DNA from: Conus ventricosus
Taxonomy: Eukaryota > Mollusca > Gastropoda > Neogastropoda > Conidae
Direction: 5' to 3'
Length of the DNA stretch: 64,000 nt
Assembly: GCA_018398815.1 (NCBI GenBank)
Contig: CM031628.1
Location: 3,055,667-3,119,666 of the forward strand
A model generated the notes under the pieces. The model was not told the origin of the DNA, did not search any database, and saw only the letters and a program-made list of their open reading frames with translations. The position numbers and the translations under genes are program-made. Shown here one piece after another: positions 1 to 12,253 of the stretch; positions within the stretch are counted from its first letter, which is position 1; each line of letters begins with the position of its first letter.

Positions 1-1265
1 TATACCACAATGACACCGTGTGTACTGACATATGTCTCAACAGTGTGGTACATCCTATGTCTTTCTCAAAGCTGCTAAGATGTAAACATGCAAGCAGCTG
101 CCATCTGTTTGTGGTAACATGTGTAACAACTTAGTTATTCGTCACCAATGTACAATGTGTACAATCTTTGTGTGTAGCAATGTTTACATACCTGTTTTTA
201 GTACACAGCATATCAATTGCAGCAAGTACAGTCTTGTTTATACAATGTATAGATCTTCATCACCTCAATGTGTATAAGCTTGTGGTCATGACACTGTGGC
301 CAAACTAATCCATTACAATCAGTACATAGATAAAGATAACAGCAGATGTGATCAGTTGCACGTGTCCTGTGATTTGTATTTGGCAAAGAATAGTCTTGTC
401 TCTCAGCACTAATATGTGCCTATAATGTCCAACCACCTCTTGGAGCTGCTGAGAGCTTGTTCACTGCCGCCGGTCAGCCTGACGTGAGGTGATGTTGGTT
501 AGAAGAACGGCCTTTGTCACCCTGAGGTGCCGCACATGTCGTGTACAAGTGCTTCTGCGGCTTCTTGGTTTTCAGCTGCTTTCTGTTCCTCCTTGACACG
601 CTCGGCGGGCGATGAGCTTATTTTATTCTTGATACAGTTTAGGGAAGCCCGGCTTTCCCCCAACAGATTTGCCTCACCCACCAGAATGGCCATACTGGCG
701 GTGGAGAAAGATGATGTCACACACCCCAACAACATGTTGGGAGGAATGGACGGATGGGTGACAGAGGGGAGTTGCGAAAAGATGATTTTGGTGGGGTTGC
801 ATGTGATGCTGGGGAATATTTTGGTTTGTCCCAGTACTGTCCTGAACATCATTTGAGAAATGACGATCATGACCTCATGATACCCCCCCATGCCCTTGGA
901 GACACAGGTACAGTTTTGCCTTCATCATCCTGACGATCAGTGTCCTCGATGTGCCTTGTCCTGCAGGCCTGATGGGTTGTCTTTGAACACCTTTGCCTGC
1001 AGGGGAGGACTGAGGTGGTGATAAGGGCTGACACCGTCTCCGTTTCCGAGACCTGCGGCGTGGGGGTGGGTGGATTCCGGCTGACAAGAGTAGTCACCCC
1101 AACAACAAGTTCCACAGCGTTGAGGAACACGGTAAAAAAAAGGTGGGAAAAACAGGGAGGTCTGAAGGAGTCGGATACATAGACCGAATGAAGGGTAGCC
1201 CAGGCACCTCTGAGCACCCCCTGCCTGCAATAAACCATCACCATGTTGTTTGTATTTCTTCTGCG
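1..1265. other. Anonymous DNA, no supported gene
   Basis: I see no recognisable gene or repeat here. Reading frames of 110-125 codons exist on both strands between 517 and 1269. The most protein-like is on the minus strand at 517-891, whose last ~35 residues are charged and helical (…AERVKEEQKAAENQEAAEAL…). Composition is more GC-rich than the flanks. It could be part of a host exon, but there is no family match and no clear splice context, so I do not call a gene. Confidence 0.3.
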
Positions 1266-1269
1266 TCAA

Positions 1270-1600
1270 CCCTTGTCGTTATCATCATCATCACCATCAT
1301 CATCTTTTTATTAATATGTATTGTTGTTGTTTGTTGTTGTTATTATCATATCATCATCATCATCATCTCATCATCATCATCCATAATCATCATCATTATT
1401 ATAATTATATATATTACTATTATTATTATTATCATCATCACATTCTTCTATTCTATTATTAATCATCATCATCATCATCATCCATCATCTCATCATCATC
1501 ATCATCATCATCAACATCATCATTATCAAAACATCATTATCATCATCATCATCAATCATCATCATCATCATTATCATTCATTCATTCATTCATTCAATTA
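1270..1600. repeat. ATC/CAT trinucleotide microsatellite
   Basis: Long imperfect runs of ATC/CAT, ending in a short ATTC run near 1577-1596. Reading frames across it encode histidine and isoleucine runs and are products of the repeat, not genes. Confidence 0.95.
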
Positions 1601-1650
1601 TCTTTTTTGTAGGTTGCTGCTTACTTTACAGTTATGCACAGGCCTAAAAA

Positions 1651-4600
1651 TAAACCCCATCATGAAATGAACTGCTCCATGTTAAACGATTCAGCCAACC
1701 AATGATTAAAAATACACCACGTCTGAAAGAACTGCTCCATGTAAACGTTCCAGCCAACCAATGATTAAAAATACACCCCCGTCATGAAATGAACTGCTCC
1801 ATGGTAAACTTCAGCCAACCAATGNNNNNNNNNNNNNNNNNNNNNNNNNNNNNNNNNNNNNNNNNNNNNNNNNNNNNNNNNNNNNNNNNNNNNNNNNNNN
1901 NNNNNNNNNNNNNNNNNNNNNNNNATTAAAAATACACCCCCCATGAAATGGGAACTGCATCACATGGTAAGACATAAGCCAACCAAGATTAAAAATACAC
2001 CCCAACATGAAATGAACTGCTTCCATGTAAACGTTCAGGCCAGACCATGATGAAAAATACACCACGACATGAAATGAACTGCTTTCCATGGTAAAACGTT
2101 CAGCCAACCAATGATAAAAATACACCCCATCATGAAATGAACTGCTCATGTTTATTTTTAAACGTTCAGCGAACCAATGATTAAAAAATACACCCCATCA
2201 TGAAATAACCTGCTCCATGGGTAAACGTTCAGCCAGCCACCAATGATTAAAACCTACACCGCCATCATGAAATGAACTTGCTCCATGGTAAACGAGATTT
2301 CAGCCAACCAATGAGTAAAATACACCCCCATCATGAAATTAAAACCTGCTCCATGGTAAATCCTCCGCCAACCAATGATTAAAAATACACCCCCTCATGA
2401 ATTAACTGCTCATGGTAACCGTTCAGGCCAACGCAATGATTAAAACTACACCCCGTCCCATGAAATAACTGCTCCATGGTAAACGTTCACCAACCAAATG
2501 ATAAAAATACACCCCCTCATGAAATGAACTGCTCCCATGGTAAACGTTCAGCCAACCAATGAATAAAAATACACCCCATCAAGAAATGAACCTCCATGTT
2601 AAACGTTCAGTCCAACCAATGATTAAAATACACCCCCGTCATGAATGAAACTGCTCCAATGTTAAACGTACAGCCAACCAATTGATTAAAAATACACCCC
2701 TCATGAAATGAACTGCTCCATGGTAAACTTCAGCCAACAATGATTAAAAAATACAACCCCATCATGAAATGAACTGCTCCATGGTAAACTTTCAGCCAAC
2801 CAATGATTAAAAATACAACCCCATCCATGAATGAACTGCCCATGGTAAACATTCAGCCCTACATGAATAAAAAATACACCCCGTCAGAAATGTACTGCTC
2901 CATGGTATACGTTCACCAACCAATATTAAAAAAACACCCCGTCATGAAATGAACGGCTCCATGTTAAAACGTCCGCAACCAATGATTAGAAAATACACCC
3001 CATCAGAAATGAACAGCACCAAGGTAAACGTTCAGCAACCAAAGAATAAAACTACACCCCCATCATGAAATGAACAGCTCCATGGTAAACGTTCAGCCAA
3101 CCAATGATTAGAAAGTCCAACACCCCCAGCATGAAATGAACTGCTCCATGGTAAACCTTCAGCCAACCAACGAATAAAAAAAACACCCCCTCAAGAATAA
3201 ATGCTCCCATGGTAAACGTTCAGCCCAACCAATGATTAAAAATAACCCCCTCAGTCATGAAATGAACTGCTCCAGGGTAAAAAACGTTCAGCGCCACCAA
3301 TGATTAAAAAATACACCCCATTCATGAAATGGAACTGCTCGCATGGATAAACCGTTCAGCCCACCAATGATTACAAATACACCCCCTCATGAAATTAACT
3401 GCTCCATGGTAAACCTTCAGCCAACCAATGATTAAAATACACCCCCTCATGAAAATTAACTCTCCATGGTAAACGTTTCAGCCAACCCATGATTAAAAAA
3501 TAATATACACCCCGTCATGAAATTACTGCCCCATGGTAAACTTCAGCCAAAACCAATGATTAAAAAATACACCCCCTCCATGAAATGAACTGCTCCATGG
3601 TAAAACTTTAAGCCAACCAATGAAAAAAAATACAAACCCCAATCATGAAATGACTGCTCCATGGTAAAACGTTTCAGCCAACCAATGATTAAAAATACAC
3701 CCCCTCATGAAAGGAACTTGCTACCATGTTAAACGTTTACAGCCCAAACCAATGATTAAAAAATACACCCCTCATGAAATGAACTTGCTCCATGTAAACG
3801 TACAGAGCCTGCCCTATGCATTAAAAATACACCCCATAATGAAATACTCTCCATGGGAAACTTTCGAGCCAACCACTGATTAAAAATACACCCCATCATG
3901 AAAATGAACTGCTCCAGGAAACGTACAGCAACCAATGATTAAAAATACAACCCCGTCATGAAATTAACTGCTCCATGGTAAACGTTCAGCCCTACCAATC
4001 ATTAAAAAATACACCCCGACAGAAAGAACTGCTCCCATGTATAAACGTTCAGAGCCAACCAATGAATTAAAAATACACCCCAACAATTGAAATGAACTGC
4101 TCCAAGGTTAAACGTTCAGCCAACCAATGATTAAAAAAAAACTACACCCCATCATGAAATGACCTGCTCCAAGGTAAACGTTCATCAACCAATGATTAGA
4201 ATACACCCACCCTCATGAAGAACTGCTCCATGGTAAACCATCAAGCCAACCAATGATTAAAATCCACACCCCACATGAAATTAACTGCTCCATGGTAAAC
4301 GTTCAGTACCAACCAATGATTAAAAATCTATAACACCCCCTACATGAAATGAATCTGCACCATGGTAAACGTTCAGGCCAACCAATGATTAAAAATACTC
4401 CCCATCATGAAATGAACTGCTCCCATGTAAACGTTATCAGCCAACCATGATTAAAAAATACACCGCCCTCATGAAATGAACTGCTCCATGTTAAAGTTTC
4501 AGCCAACCAATGATTAAAATACACCCCTCATGAAAATGAACTGCTCCATGGACAACGTGCCGGCCCAAACAATGATTAAAAATACACCCCGTCATGAAAT

Positions 4601-5756
4601 GCACTGCTCCATGGATAAACGTTCAGCCAACCCAATGATTAAAAATACACCCCGTCATGAAAATGAACAGCTCCATGGTAAACGTTTCACAACCAATGAT
4701 TAAAAATACACACCCGACATGAATGAACTGCCCATGGGTAAACGTTCACCAACCAATGCTTAAAAATACAACCCCATCATGACATGAACTGCTCCAGTTA
4801 AACGTTCAGCCAACCAATGATTAAAAATACACCCATCATAAATGACTGCTCCATGGTAAGAGTTCAGCCCAACCAATGATTAAAAATAAAAAATACACCC
4901 CGTCATGAAATGACCTGCTCCATGTTAAACGTTCAGCAACCCATGATTAAAAATACACACCCCCCGTCAAGAAATAACTGGCATCCCTGTTTAAACGATC
5001 AGCCAACCAATGATTTAAAATACACCCCATCATGAAAATGAAGGAACTGCTCCATGGTAAACGTGTTCAGCCAACCAATGATTAAAAATACACCCCGTCA
5101 TGAAAATGAACTGCTCCATGTTAAAATTCAGCCAGCCAATGAGTAAAAAACACCCCATCATGAAATGAAACTGCTCCGATGTTAAACGTTCATCAACCAA
5201 TGAATAAAAATACACCGTCCATGAAATGACTGCCTCCATGGTAACGTTCAGGCAACCAATGAATAAAAATACATCACCCGTCATGAAATGAACTGCTCCA
5301 TGGTAAACGGTTCATCAGCCAACCAATGATTCAAAAAATTACACACCATCATGACCATGAACTGCTCCATGGTTAAACGGTACAGCCAACCAATGATAAA
5401 AATACACCCCATCATGAAATGAACTGCTCCATGGTAAAGCGTTCAGCCCACCAATATTAAAAATACACCCCATCATAAATGAACTGCTCCAAGGTAAACG
5501 TTCAGCCAACCAATGATTAAAAAAACACCCCATCATGAAATGACTGCTCCATGGAAACGTTCAGCCCAACCATGATTAACAAATAACACCCCTTCATGAA
5601 AAGAACTGCTCCATGTTAAACGTTAACAGCAACCAATGAATAAAAATACAACCCCATCAATGAAATCGAACTGCCCATGTAACGTTCAGCCAACCAATGA
5701 TTTAAAAAAAGCACCCCCCGTCCCATGAATGAACTGCTCCATGGTAAAACGTTCAA
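1651..5756. repeat. 61-bp satellite array
   Basis: More than 60 head-to-tail units of about 61 bp. Each unit carries the landmarks AACCAATGATTAAAAATACA, CCCC(A/G)TCATGAAATGAACTG and CTCCATGGTAAACGTTCAGCC. Units differ mainly by single-base insertions and deletions, with few substitutions, which fits sequencing error on top of a homogenised array. The unit length is not a multiple of three, so the short frames on the minus strand (for example 5030-5284 and 5339-5536) are artefacts of the array. A 100-N gap interrupts it, so true length is unknown. Confidence 0.97.
1825..1924. other. Assembly gap (100 N)
   Basis: Exactly 100 N inside the satellite; a gap of unknown real size. Confidence 0.99.
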
Positions 5757-6010
5757 GCCTGACCGATCTGTATCACCACCGCCAACCACGATAAACAGCA
5801 GGCAGATTCAGGTACAATCCTCTCTGTGCTGTTAACGTTCAGGCTGACCCGAACGGTGTATCTGTCACCGCCAACCAATGATACACAGCAGGCAGTTCAG
5901 TTCAATCCTCTCTGTGCTGTTAACGTTCACCTGACCGATCTGTATCTGTACACCGCCAACCACTGAGATAACATCAGGCAGTTTAGGTTCAATCCTCTCT
6001 GTGCCGTCTC
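5757..6010. repeat. Second tandem repeat, about 86 bp, three copies
   Basis: Three units beginning near 5757, 5840 and 5929 share CTGACCGATCTGTATC, CCGCCAACCA and CAATCCTCTCTGTGC. It directly abuts the 61-bp satellite. Both units contain a GTTCA-type stretch at the junction, so the switch may have occurred at this short shared sequence. Confidence 0.9.
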
Positions 6011-6099
6011 AGTGATTGAAGCGTTGGCAGGGATCTCTGCTGCTCAGCTGCTGCTGCAATCTCCGTGTTTAAACCTCCGTCTGTCTGTACTCTGGTGTC

Positions 6100-6457
6100 T
6101 GTGTCAGTATCTGTCTTTCTGTCTATCTGTACTATCCTCTACCTGTCTGTCTGTCTGTCTGTCAGTCCACCTCTGTTTGTACACCAGGGCCTCCTCACTC
6201 CCTCAGTGGTTTGTACAACCAGTTTCTCTCTCTCCTCTCTCTCCACTCCTCTCTCCTCTCTCTAGATCTTCTCACTCTCTCTCTCTCTCCTCTCTTATCT
6301 CTCTCTCTCTGTCATCTCTCGCTCTGTCTCTCTCTCTCTCTTCGTGTTTAACCCAACCCTCCCTCTCCCCCACCTCACTCTACCTCAGTGTTTGTACACC
6401 AGGTCTCTCTCACTCTCAACTTCTCTCTCTCTCTCTCGGGTATCTCCTCTCTCCTCC

Positions 6458-6495
<38 letters not shown>
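6100..6495. repeat. CT-rich microsatellite tract
   Basis: CTGT runs followed by long CT runs, interrupted by short pieces of repeated non-repetitive sequence (TTTGTACACCAGG occurs at ~6176 and ~6390). Serine/leucine-rich frames across it are not genes. Confidence 0.93.
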
Positions 6496-6735
6496 GAGAA
6501 TGTAAATATGTTCGTTTCCACGACCACACCATGTGATCTGCCCGAAAACCCCCATTTTCACATACAAATCACGTCCATCACATGTCCAGTTTTGGCCCAA
6601 AATAACAACCGGTTTTCCAAAAAAAATTAACACAGCCCAAAACCTTTAAAATGTCGGTAAATTAGCAAATTCAAACGGGGGTTTCGTGCAGAATAATAGG
6701 GTGATCGTGAACAAAGATATTTACATTCTCTCCAG
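6496..6735. repeat. Foldback (MITE-like) element, about 240 bp
   Basis: The left end (GGAGAATGTAAATATGTTCG…) and the right end (…GAACAAAGATATTTACATTCTCTCC) are imperfect reverse complements. The complementarity continues inward through a CGAAAACCCCC / GGGGGTTTCG pair, so each arm is roughly 60 bp. No coding capacity is seen. The arm structure fits a small non-autonomous foldback element, but no target-site duplication was recognised. It lies just outside the left virus-like block. Confidence 0.55.
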
Positions 6736-6769
6736 GCACATAAACATTACGGGTTTACAGCGGCGCTCT

Positions 6770-7483
6770 CTACTTCCAAGCGACCATTAAAAATACACAG
6801 AACAAACAACAGGCCTTCCCATCTTGGGATATTATTTTTACATCCAATGAATGTAAGGTCCCATCAATAATTCTTAAATTGACTGTTTTTTCCAACTGAG
6901 ATTAATCGATCTAATCGCAAAACCCTGCCTTAATTGACGGCAAAACCTATGAGAACTGGTAGATGGATAGCCATCAAACAACATACTTCTGTTTTTTAAC
7001 TGTTTGTAATGGACATATACAAAATTGGTTCAGTATTACTAAAAACAGACGTCTATTAACTTCAAATTATAAACACCTTCTCTTGTACTAAATCTATAAG
7101 AGCTACCTGTCACTACTGTGAAAGCCTAAGATTTTTAGGCCAGGCCTTTAGGAAAAGTGTACACTCTTCTTCATCTAGTGGAAAATGTATAGTAATTCTG
7201 AGGTTTGCTTCTTAATTTTTTTAACATATGCCAAATCGCTAAGTAACTTCTTTAGAAGAACAAAAGTTGTAGTAACCAATCAGGTATTTTGCACATGAGT
7301 TAATTGATTGCCCACCTCGAAACTAATATTGATCTCAGTAATTTTTGAGACCCCCGTCCATAGTTGTATTACCCACATCACTTAAAAGCCAATTTCTTTC
7401 AAGGGAATCCTACAACTCCGCGCCAATTGACATGGGTACGTTAAGAACACACGCTCGTTTTGCTTGGTTATATAGATGAACAT
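6770..7483 (-). pseudogene. Penton-like (minor capsid) gene, left copy, frame-broken
   Basis: Read on the minus strand, this is a frame-shifted relative of the intact gene at 22053-22742. The start (MFIYITKQNE) matches MFVTITTQDR of the intact copy. Further matches are a GYYNFCSSKE/GYYGFCSLKE pair, an FPLDEEE/FKPEEEG pair, VHYKQL…LFDGYPST against VHLDEL…LYDGRPST, and a C-terminus ending VAWK against LEIK. The span of 714 nt fits ~235 codons, against 229 residues in the intact copy. At least four frame changes and several stops break it. The minor capsid/penton assignment is by analogy with short jelly-roll penton proteins of Maverick/Polinton and adintovirus elements and is moderately certain; the homology between the two copies is clear. 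The gene starts back to back with the plus-strand gene at 7523. Confidence 0.7.
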
Positions 7484-7522
7484 CCTTTTTTATAAACTAT
7501 TTAAAAAAACGAATTTAAAAAA
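7484..7522. promoter_or_regulatory. Divergent intergenic gap, left block
   Basis: A 39-bp A/T-rich gap separates the minus-strand penton-like start (7483) from the plus-strand gene A start (7523). The equivalent gap in the right block is 19 bp. Conservation of this head-to-head layout implies that the two genes share a promoter region. I recognise no specific factor site. Confidence 0.4.
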
Positions 7523-8933
7523 ATGACCTTTAAATATAACGAAAGTTGGGTGGGGGGTGGGGGTCACTTACAATGTAGGGGCGTTTTTAATAGCCCCAAA
7601 TATTTAGACTTCCGCAATCAACTATTGCAGTAGATGAATCATACGACCTTTCCAAGTTAGGCCTTGGTCAACCCCTAACTAAATATTTAGAATCCACAAT
7701 AAAGAGTGACAGAGTGAAATCAACATGGTCATCCCGCCCTATGACGTTTTTACTGCGCAACTACTGGCTGCGGTGTTTCACTATGCAAACCATTAAACCA
7801 TCCTAATCTTTTATAAGTCAGTATAATAACTTTCATGTTTTATTACCAGTACAGGCGAATCCTAACAGCACTACAAAGTAGTCCCTCCCAAGCGACAACG
7901 CTTTAAAATCCATTCAACAGCCCAATGGGACAATAATGTCATATGAAAGAATCTGCAACGAATTTTAACATTAATTCCCTCAACCTGATTTTAGACAAAA
8001 GTTAGACCCGCAATCATGGGATGAGGCCACAATGTATTTGGGGGTGTAACAAAGAGAATATAATTATGAACTACTGGCCTGGCCACAACCTGCTTTTTCA
8101 ACCAGAGACAAACAAGTCGATATGGTATCAATTGAACCAAACCCCCTAATGCCTTTGGCAACATTTATCTAGATGAAAAGTAAAGGCCTAACATAGCCAT
8201 GATGCAAAGACTTAATGAACTTCCATAAGGCCATTACGTTTGGTGTCTATAGGACACAAGCACAGACTAAGTCTAGCATAGTAAGATCAATCTACAGGCT
8301 TGATGCTAGAAAACAATTTCTAGCCAATTTTAGAAGACTTATTAACACTGCAGTAATTTGGCCTGCCAGCATACAAGAGGTATCCAGACGTTCTTGCACG
8401 ATGCCTAGGTCAAGGTTGACTTTGTGTAGGCCATGATTTATACATGCTACCCTCTGACCTTAGACTACAGATGCATGAAACAGAATTTATAACAATGAAA
8501 CCTCATAGCTGGAGACGATCAAAACTTAGGACACATCAAGGCTTAAACACAAAGGCCCGCCCCATCCATTTAAAGAAAGGTAGCCAGCCCTTGCAGAAAG
8601 CGATCCAGTTTATAAGCGCCCCACAGCCAGAAAAGCAGCCCCCAGAAAGCACGCCACCTGTTAATGTACCTCACACTGACAGTCACACTAGTGAAAAACA
8701 GAGCCCTCGTTGTATTTTTAACTTTTACTGGATTAGCTATACTTTATTTCACAAAAATAAATCCAGCGAGCTACACTCCTAACGACCACAGATGGTCAGG
8801 CCCATATAACCAGCAACTTTACCTATAGTATACAAAACCCAACCTACAACACTGCCAATTATGCCAGCGAGCATCAAGCGCTTTAGCTGCTAACTTCTTT
8901 AATAAGTTTGCTAATGATGTAATGTTTTCCTAA
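7523..8933 (+). pseudogene. Conserved unknown 'gene A', left copy, frame-broken
   Basis: About 1.41 kb, homologous to the minus-strand gene at 20659-22033 (1.375 kb). Shared landmarks in order are the start (MTFKYNESW against MSAFKYTGAK), ITFGVYRTQAQ against LTFGVC, FLANFRRLINT against YLANFEDAIKY, and a YMLPSD / MLPSD motif followed by a charged, proline-containing stretch. Then comes a hydrophobic segment (LVVFLTFTGLAILYF, near 8712) and NFFNKFAND against NCFNKLARY near the C-terminus. Several stops and frame changes interrupt it. I do not recognise the family. The head-to-head position with a penton-like gene suggests a virion or assembly protein, possibly membrane-associated, but that is inference. 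The end is set at the TAA after NKFANDVMFS. Confidence 0.6.
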
Positions 8934-8968
8934 TCCAACTTTAATACCAGGCTGAGGCTTGGAGGAGC

Positions 8969-9086
8969 CTACTGCCCTTTTGGCGCACCACCCGTATAAA
9001 GCATAACGATTGTAGTAGATAGCAAACCCAACCAGCTGTTAAAATAACTAACTATTGTAATCCCCTGTTCCCTGAACAGAGTCCAT
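8969..9086 (-). pseudogene. Small membrane protein, left copy, one frameshift
   Basis: A short minus-strand gene starting MDSVQGTG. After one apparent extra G it continues as ITIVSYFNSWLGLLSTTIVM, a single membrane-spanning stretch, and a short Gly/Pro tail. Its layout (MDS/MES start, ~38-42 residues, one hydrophobic helix, short polar tail) matches the intact 42-residue protein at 20526-20654, and its position relative to gene A is the same: converging with it, 35 bp apart. Function is unknown; one-helix proteins of this size occur in many adintovirus and polinton-like elements. Confidence 0.5.
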
Positions 9087-9089
9087 ATC

Positions 9090-10002
9090 TTTCAGCTATC
9101 GTAGAGTTTTTCAGAAAGTATTTGTTATAGTATTCTTTACTTCTGCATTTTTGATGCTAGCTGCGCTCTGTAGTGATAGCAATGTCTAACTGGCTTTCCT
9201 TAGCAACCTTTAAATCTTGTATTTTCTGCTGTATTCTAGCTTTTTTCTCGCCCTAAATTGTTAGCATCTGCAGTCAGCGAGTTTATTTTTTTCTTCTCTA
9301 TCTCTATAATTAGCTCCGTCAAGAGTTTTCCTAGATTGTGCGCTAGTGCCTCCCCTTACAGTTGTAAGAGCATTCTTAAGACCCTCAAGTTCGCGCCTAA
9401 GCTTATTGTTTTTTCACTCCTAAGGGTTTCATTTTCGCGCTCCGCGGGTTCATAATCGCAATTGTTGCTAATGGTTTTTCTGACCGACTCCCACTAAACT
9501 CGTTTCAATTTCTGCTATTATTTCATTGCCGTTCGATATAATTCTTGAAGAGGTATGTTTTGTAATTCAGATTGTGTTTGGCAACGCTTGCCCCCATGTT
9601 TGTAAAAGACTAACCGCTTCAGGCCTTAAATTGCCCCCCTTGTTTTAATAGATAGGGTGAATTGCCTTTGGTCAACAACAGGAGATCCGAAGAATTGTTG
9701 GCCCTCTTTAAACACTGTTGGGTCTGGTGTTGCAGTAAGCCGTCACTCTTTCCTTTACCAGTTTCTTACATACAATGATTATTTTTCATCTGTTGAAAAA
9801 TAGAAAAACCCTAAGCGCTTCTGCTGCTCCTCCCCATATGGCTATAAATGATTCAATTCTATCTAGCAATCGTATTTGGCCTTAAACCCACCTACTCCTT
9901 GGCCGCTGCTGCTCCTTCACAAGCCCTCCCTGCAAAGAAGGACCCAGTTCCTGTTTCTCTTCTTCGTCAATAGGATTCAATTGCGTCAAAATCATCAGCC
10001 AT
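9090..10002 (-). pseudogene. Coiled-coil protein, left copy, frame-broken
   Basis: Read on the minus strand from MADDFDAIES at 10002. An acidic N-terminus (…DEEEKQELGPSLQGG…) leads to a long charged coiled-coil, with ERENETLRSEKT around 9440, then LEGLKNALTTVRGG and ARIQQKIQDLKVAKESQLDI near 9200. Five or more frame changes are needed to follow it. It lies directly upstream of the small membrane-protein gene, as a coiled-coil gene also does in the right block (20106-20553). I do not recognise the family. Confidence 0.5.
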
Positions 10003-10159
10003 ATTTTGTATTATATCTTTTTTGTTTTAAAAAAAAAGGAACACATACAGCGTGACCTCGATCCGATACAGAAAAGAGAAGGAACCCCACGGCTAAAAGG
10101 TATAAGGCAGACTGTTTATTAGTGTAGAATACCCATCCACAGTTAGCCTGGACAAGCAA
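10003..10159. other. Flank of the left virus-like block
   Basis: Nothing recognisable. It lies upstream of the coiled-coil start and ends in the T tract, so it could hold the promoter of that gene. Confidence 0.3.
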
Positions 10160-10170
10160 TTTTTTTTTGT

Positions 10171-10212
<42 letters not shown>

Positions 10213-10240
10213 TTTTTTTATTTTTTTTTTTTTTTTTTTT

Positions 10241-10291
<51 letters not shown>

Positions 10292-10300
10292 TTGTTTTTG

Positions 10301-10340
<40 letters not shown>
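10160..10340. repeat. Poly-T tract followed by a 37-nt poly-G tract
   Basis: About 130 nearly uninterrupted T, then GTTGTTTTTGTT, then about 37 G. No ordinary gene or transposon end looks like this. It separates the left virus-like block from the ATPase-integrase part and may be a false join or a collapsed low-quality stretch. Confidence 0.9.
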
Positions 10341-10341
<1 letters not shown>

Positions 10342-11397
10342 TTAAAAAAAACAGTTTATGTTTCCTGAATCTTTTGGCGCTGATGAGTTTATAATGCCAG
10401 GCACCCTAAACTATCATTCCAAATAATATTAAATCGACGATCCTAAAGCTAGTGTTTGTTGCTAATTTAGCAGGGGCTATAATCGTTTAATACAGATAGA
10501 AAGTAAGACTGGAGGGAACACGTGTCGTTATACAAGGCGAGGCCAGACATTTTTTGCCCCTCTATTCTGAACTAGGCTAACCTAAAAAAGAAAGGACAGA
10601 GAAGTTTATCAGGAATACAAATATTCAAATGGCCTCAAGCACAGGCTTAAAGCAGGAGGATGCAAAGAAATGAAGTAAAGATGAGGCAGTAGCAGAAGCA
10701 TTTGGCAATAGATTCTGCATCCCTCCTAGATTTTAGCTTTTAAAGACGCATATGCCATATTACCAAGGGGCTCAAAAGAAAAAACTTACTTATCATCTAA
10801 CATTATAATCCTAGCGGTTCTGTCCGTTACTGTCTGAAGATCCTTTAGCTAAATACACATTTAGTGACATCTCTCTTGAGTTTTGACGTTGTTACTAACC
10901 CCGAACTGGCCAGAACAATCTTAACCCAGTATAAAAGTAAAACAGTTATTTTATATGGAATGAGTTATACGCGCCATTACAGAAAATAAAACAAGCGAGA
11001 CACTCTTTGGAACTACATCTAAATCAGGCTTCTGAAGGTTCTTTAAAAGGAATTTGTTCTTTGTTAACTGAAGAAACAACTCCGTTTACAGAGAGAAGCA
11101 GAAGGGGGGAGGGGAGAAGACTAAAATTGAGAAGTTGACTGTGCAATAAATGGCAAGTCTGATCAGCTGTATTCAGGGCGCGGACTTTTTACCTCACCAA
11201 CATACATCGATGAAATAAGAACGTTTGTTTGCTGGAGGTAAGCAAAGGGACCCTGCAGTTGATCTGGTATGTAAAAAAACTTCGCCTTTAAGATGGTAAT
11301 GACATGAGACTACTTAATATCCAAATATGGGCTTGTGGCTGGATTTTAGATCCAACATTTACAACAAGTTTTGGGAATGGAGAAAAGGTAGGGCAAG
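10341..11397. other. Virus-like DNA without a recognised gene
   Basis: Base composition resembles the adjoining virus-like genes, and several 20-60-codon open stretches occur on both strands (for example plus 11304-11495). None matches a family I know. Major capsid, protease or polymerase B remnants would be expected in a Maverick, but I could not identify any here. Confidence 0.35.
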
Positions 11398-12190
11398 ATG
11401 GCAATAAAAATAAATATTCACAAGAAAGCAGAACGAAAACGCGGCCCAATAAAAAGCACATTTTTATGGTTTGTGATGCACAGGTTAAACAATGAAGAAA
11501 ACAGGCTAACAGGCCCCCGCCCTTTTTAAAATTGCAGAAAAATAGTTCTTATCAAAAACAGATGGCTAGCTTGAAGTTTTCTGCCCAAAAGATCCGCACT
11601 GTTTCTCTAATTTCTGGCGGGATTACTGGGTGTGGGGAACACTGTCCTTCCCGGACTTGATTTGTTACAAACAATATACATGTTTCCATTACGAACACAT
11701 TGTTATCTTCTGCACAACCAAAAAGCCAACACGTCATATAAAGAAAGGAAGTTTTATTTGGACCAGACGAAAATATATTTCTAGTTGATCCCCTAGCTGC
11801 CCAAAACTGAGCGACTGTTTTAGAAACATTACTATAGACTATTTGAGGGAACAGACACGCTGTTTATTATGATGACTGTTCGGCCGAACAAGACATTGTT
11901 AAAAAAAAGAAAAGCTCTGTCAAAGCTAGCTTTAGTGGACACCACGTGTTAGTTTCTGTGTGGCCTTCTTAACTCCAAAATACAATGATAGCTGTCTTAC
12001 AAGACTAGAGATCGCATGTTTTAAAATCGGTTGTATTATATTACACTAAGACAAAGATAGTTCTGAAGAAATTTTTAAGTGAATATTATATAATAGGGAC
12101 AAAGATGAGATAAAAAAATAAAAGAACAGTTAGAAAAATCTAAGCACGCTAAGCTATGCTTACTACTGACCCCCAGATTCAATACGTGTG
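11398..12190 (+). pseudogene. Genome-packaging ATPase (FtsK/HerA, A32-like), left copy
   Basis: Homologous to 23440-24193. From the start (MAIKIN…), a degraded P-loop region is read as SLISGGITGCGE near 11610, aligned with SLICGQTGCGK in the other copy. Next come FIWTRRKYI against FIWTDDDIY and YRLFEGTDTLFI near 11850, against YRLFEGTQTQFI. The following Asp-Asp of Walker B and the AEQDIVKK/KKALSKLAL segment are also present. ATPases of this kind drive DNA into capsids in Maverick/Polinton and related viruses. The frame is broken many times and the Walker A lysine reads as glutamate here, so this copy cannot work as given. The gene is followed after ~60 bp by the MSRGP gene. Confidence 0.72.
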
Positions 12191-12253
12191 TTTAGTGTAG
12201 ATTGTTTATAAACAATTATTTATATTATAATTTTTTTATATTAATACAAAGAA

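Noticed and set aside
517..891. Possible host exon on the minus strand
   Set aside because: Only a short helical stretch looks protein-like; no splice pattern or family match.
1143..1670. Histidine/isoleucine-rich frame
   Set aside because: Translation of the ATC microsatellite.
5030..5536. Minus-strand frames with a repeated HWLAE motif
   Set aside because: Products of the 61-bp satellite; frame changes every unit because 61 is not a multiple of three.
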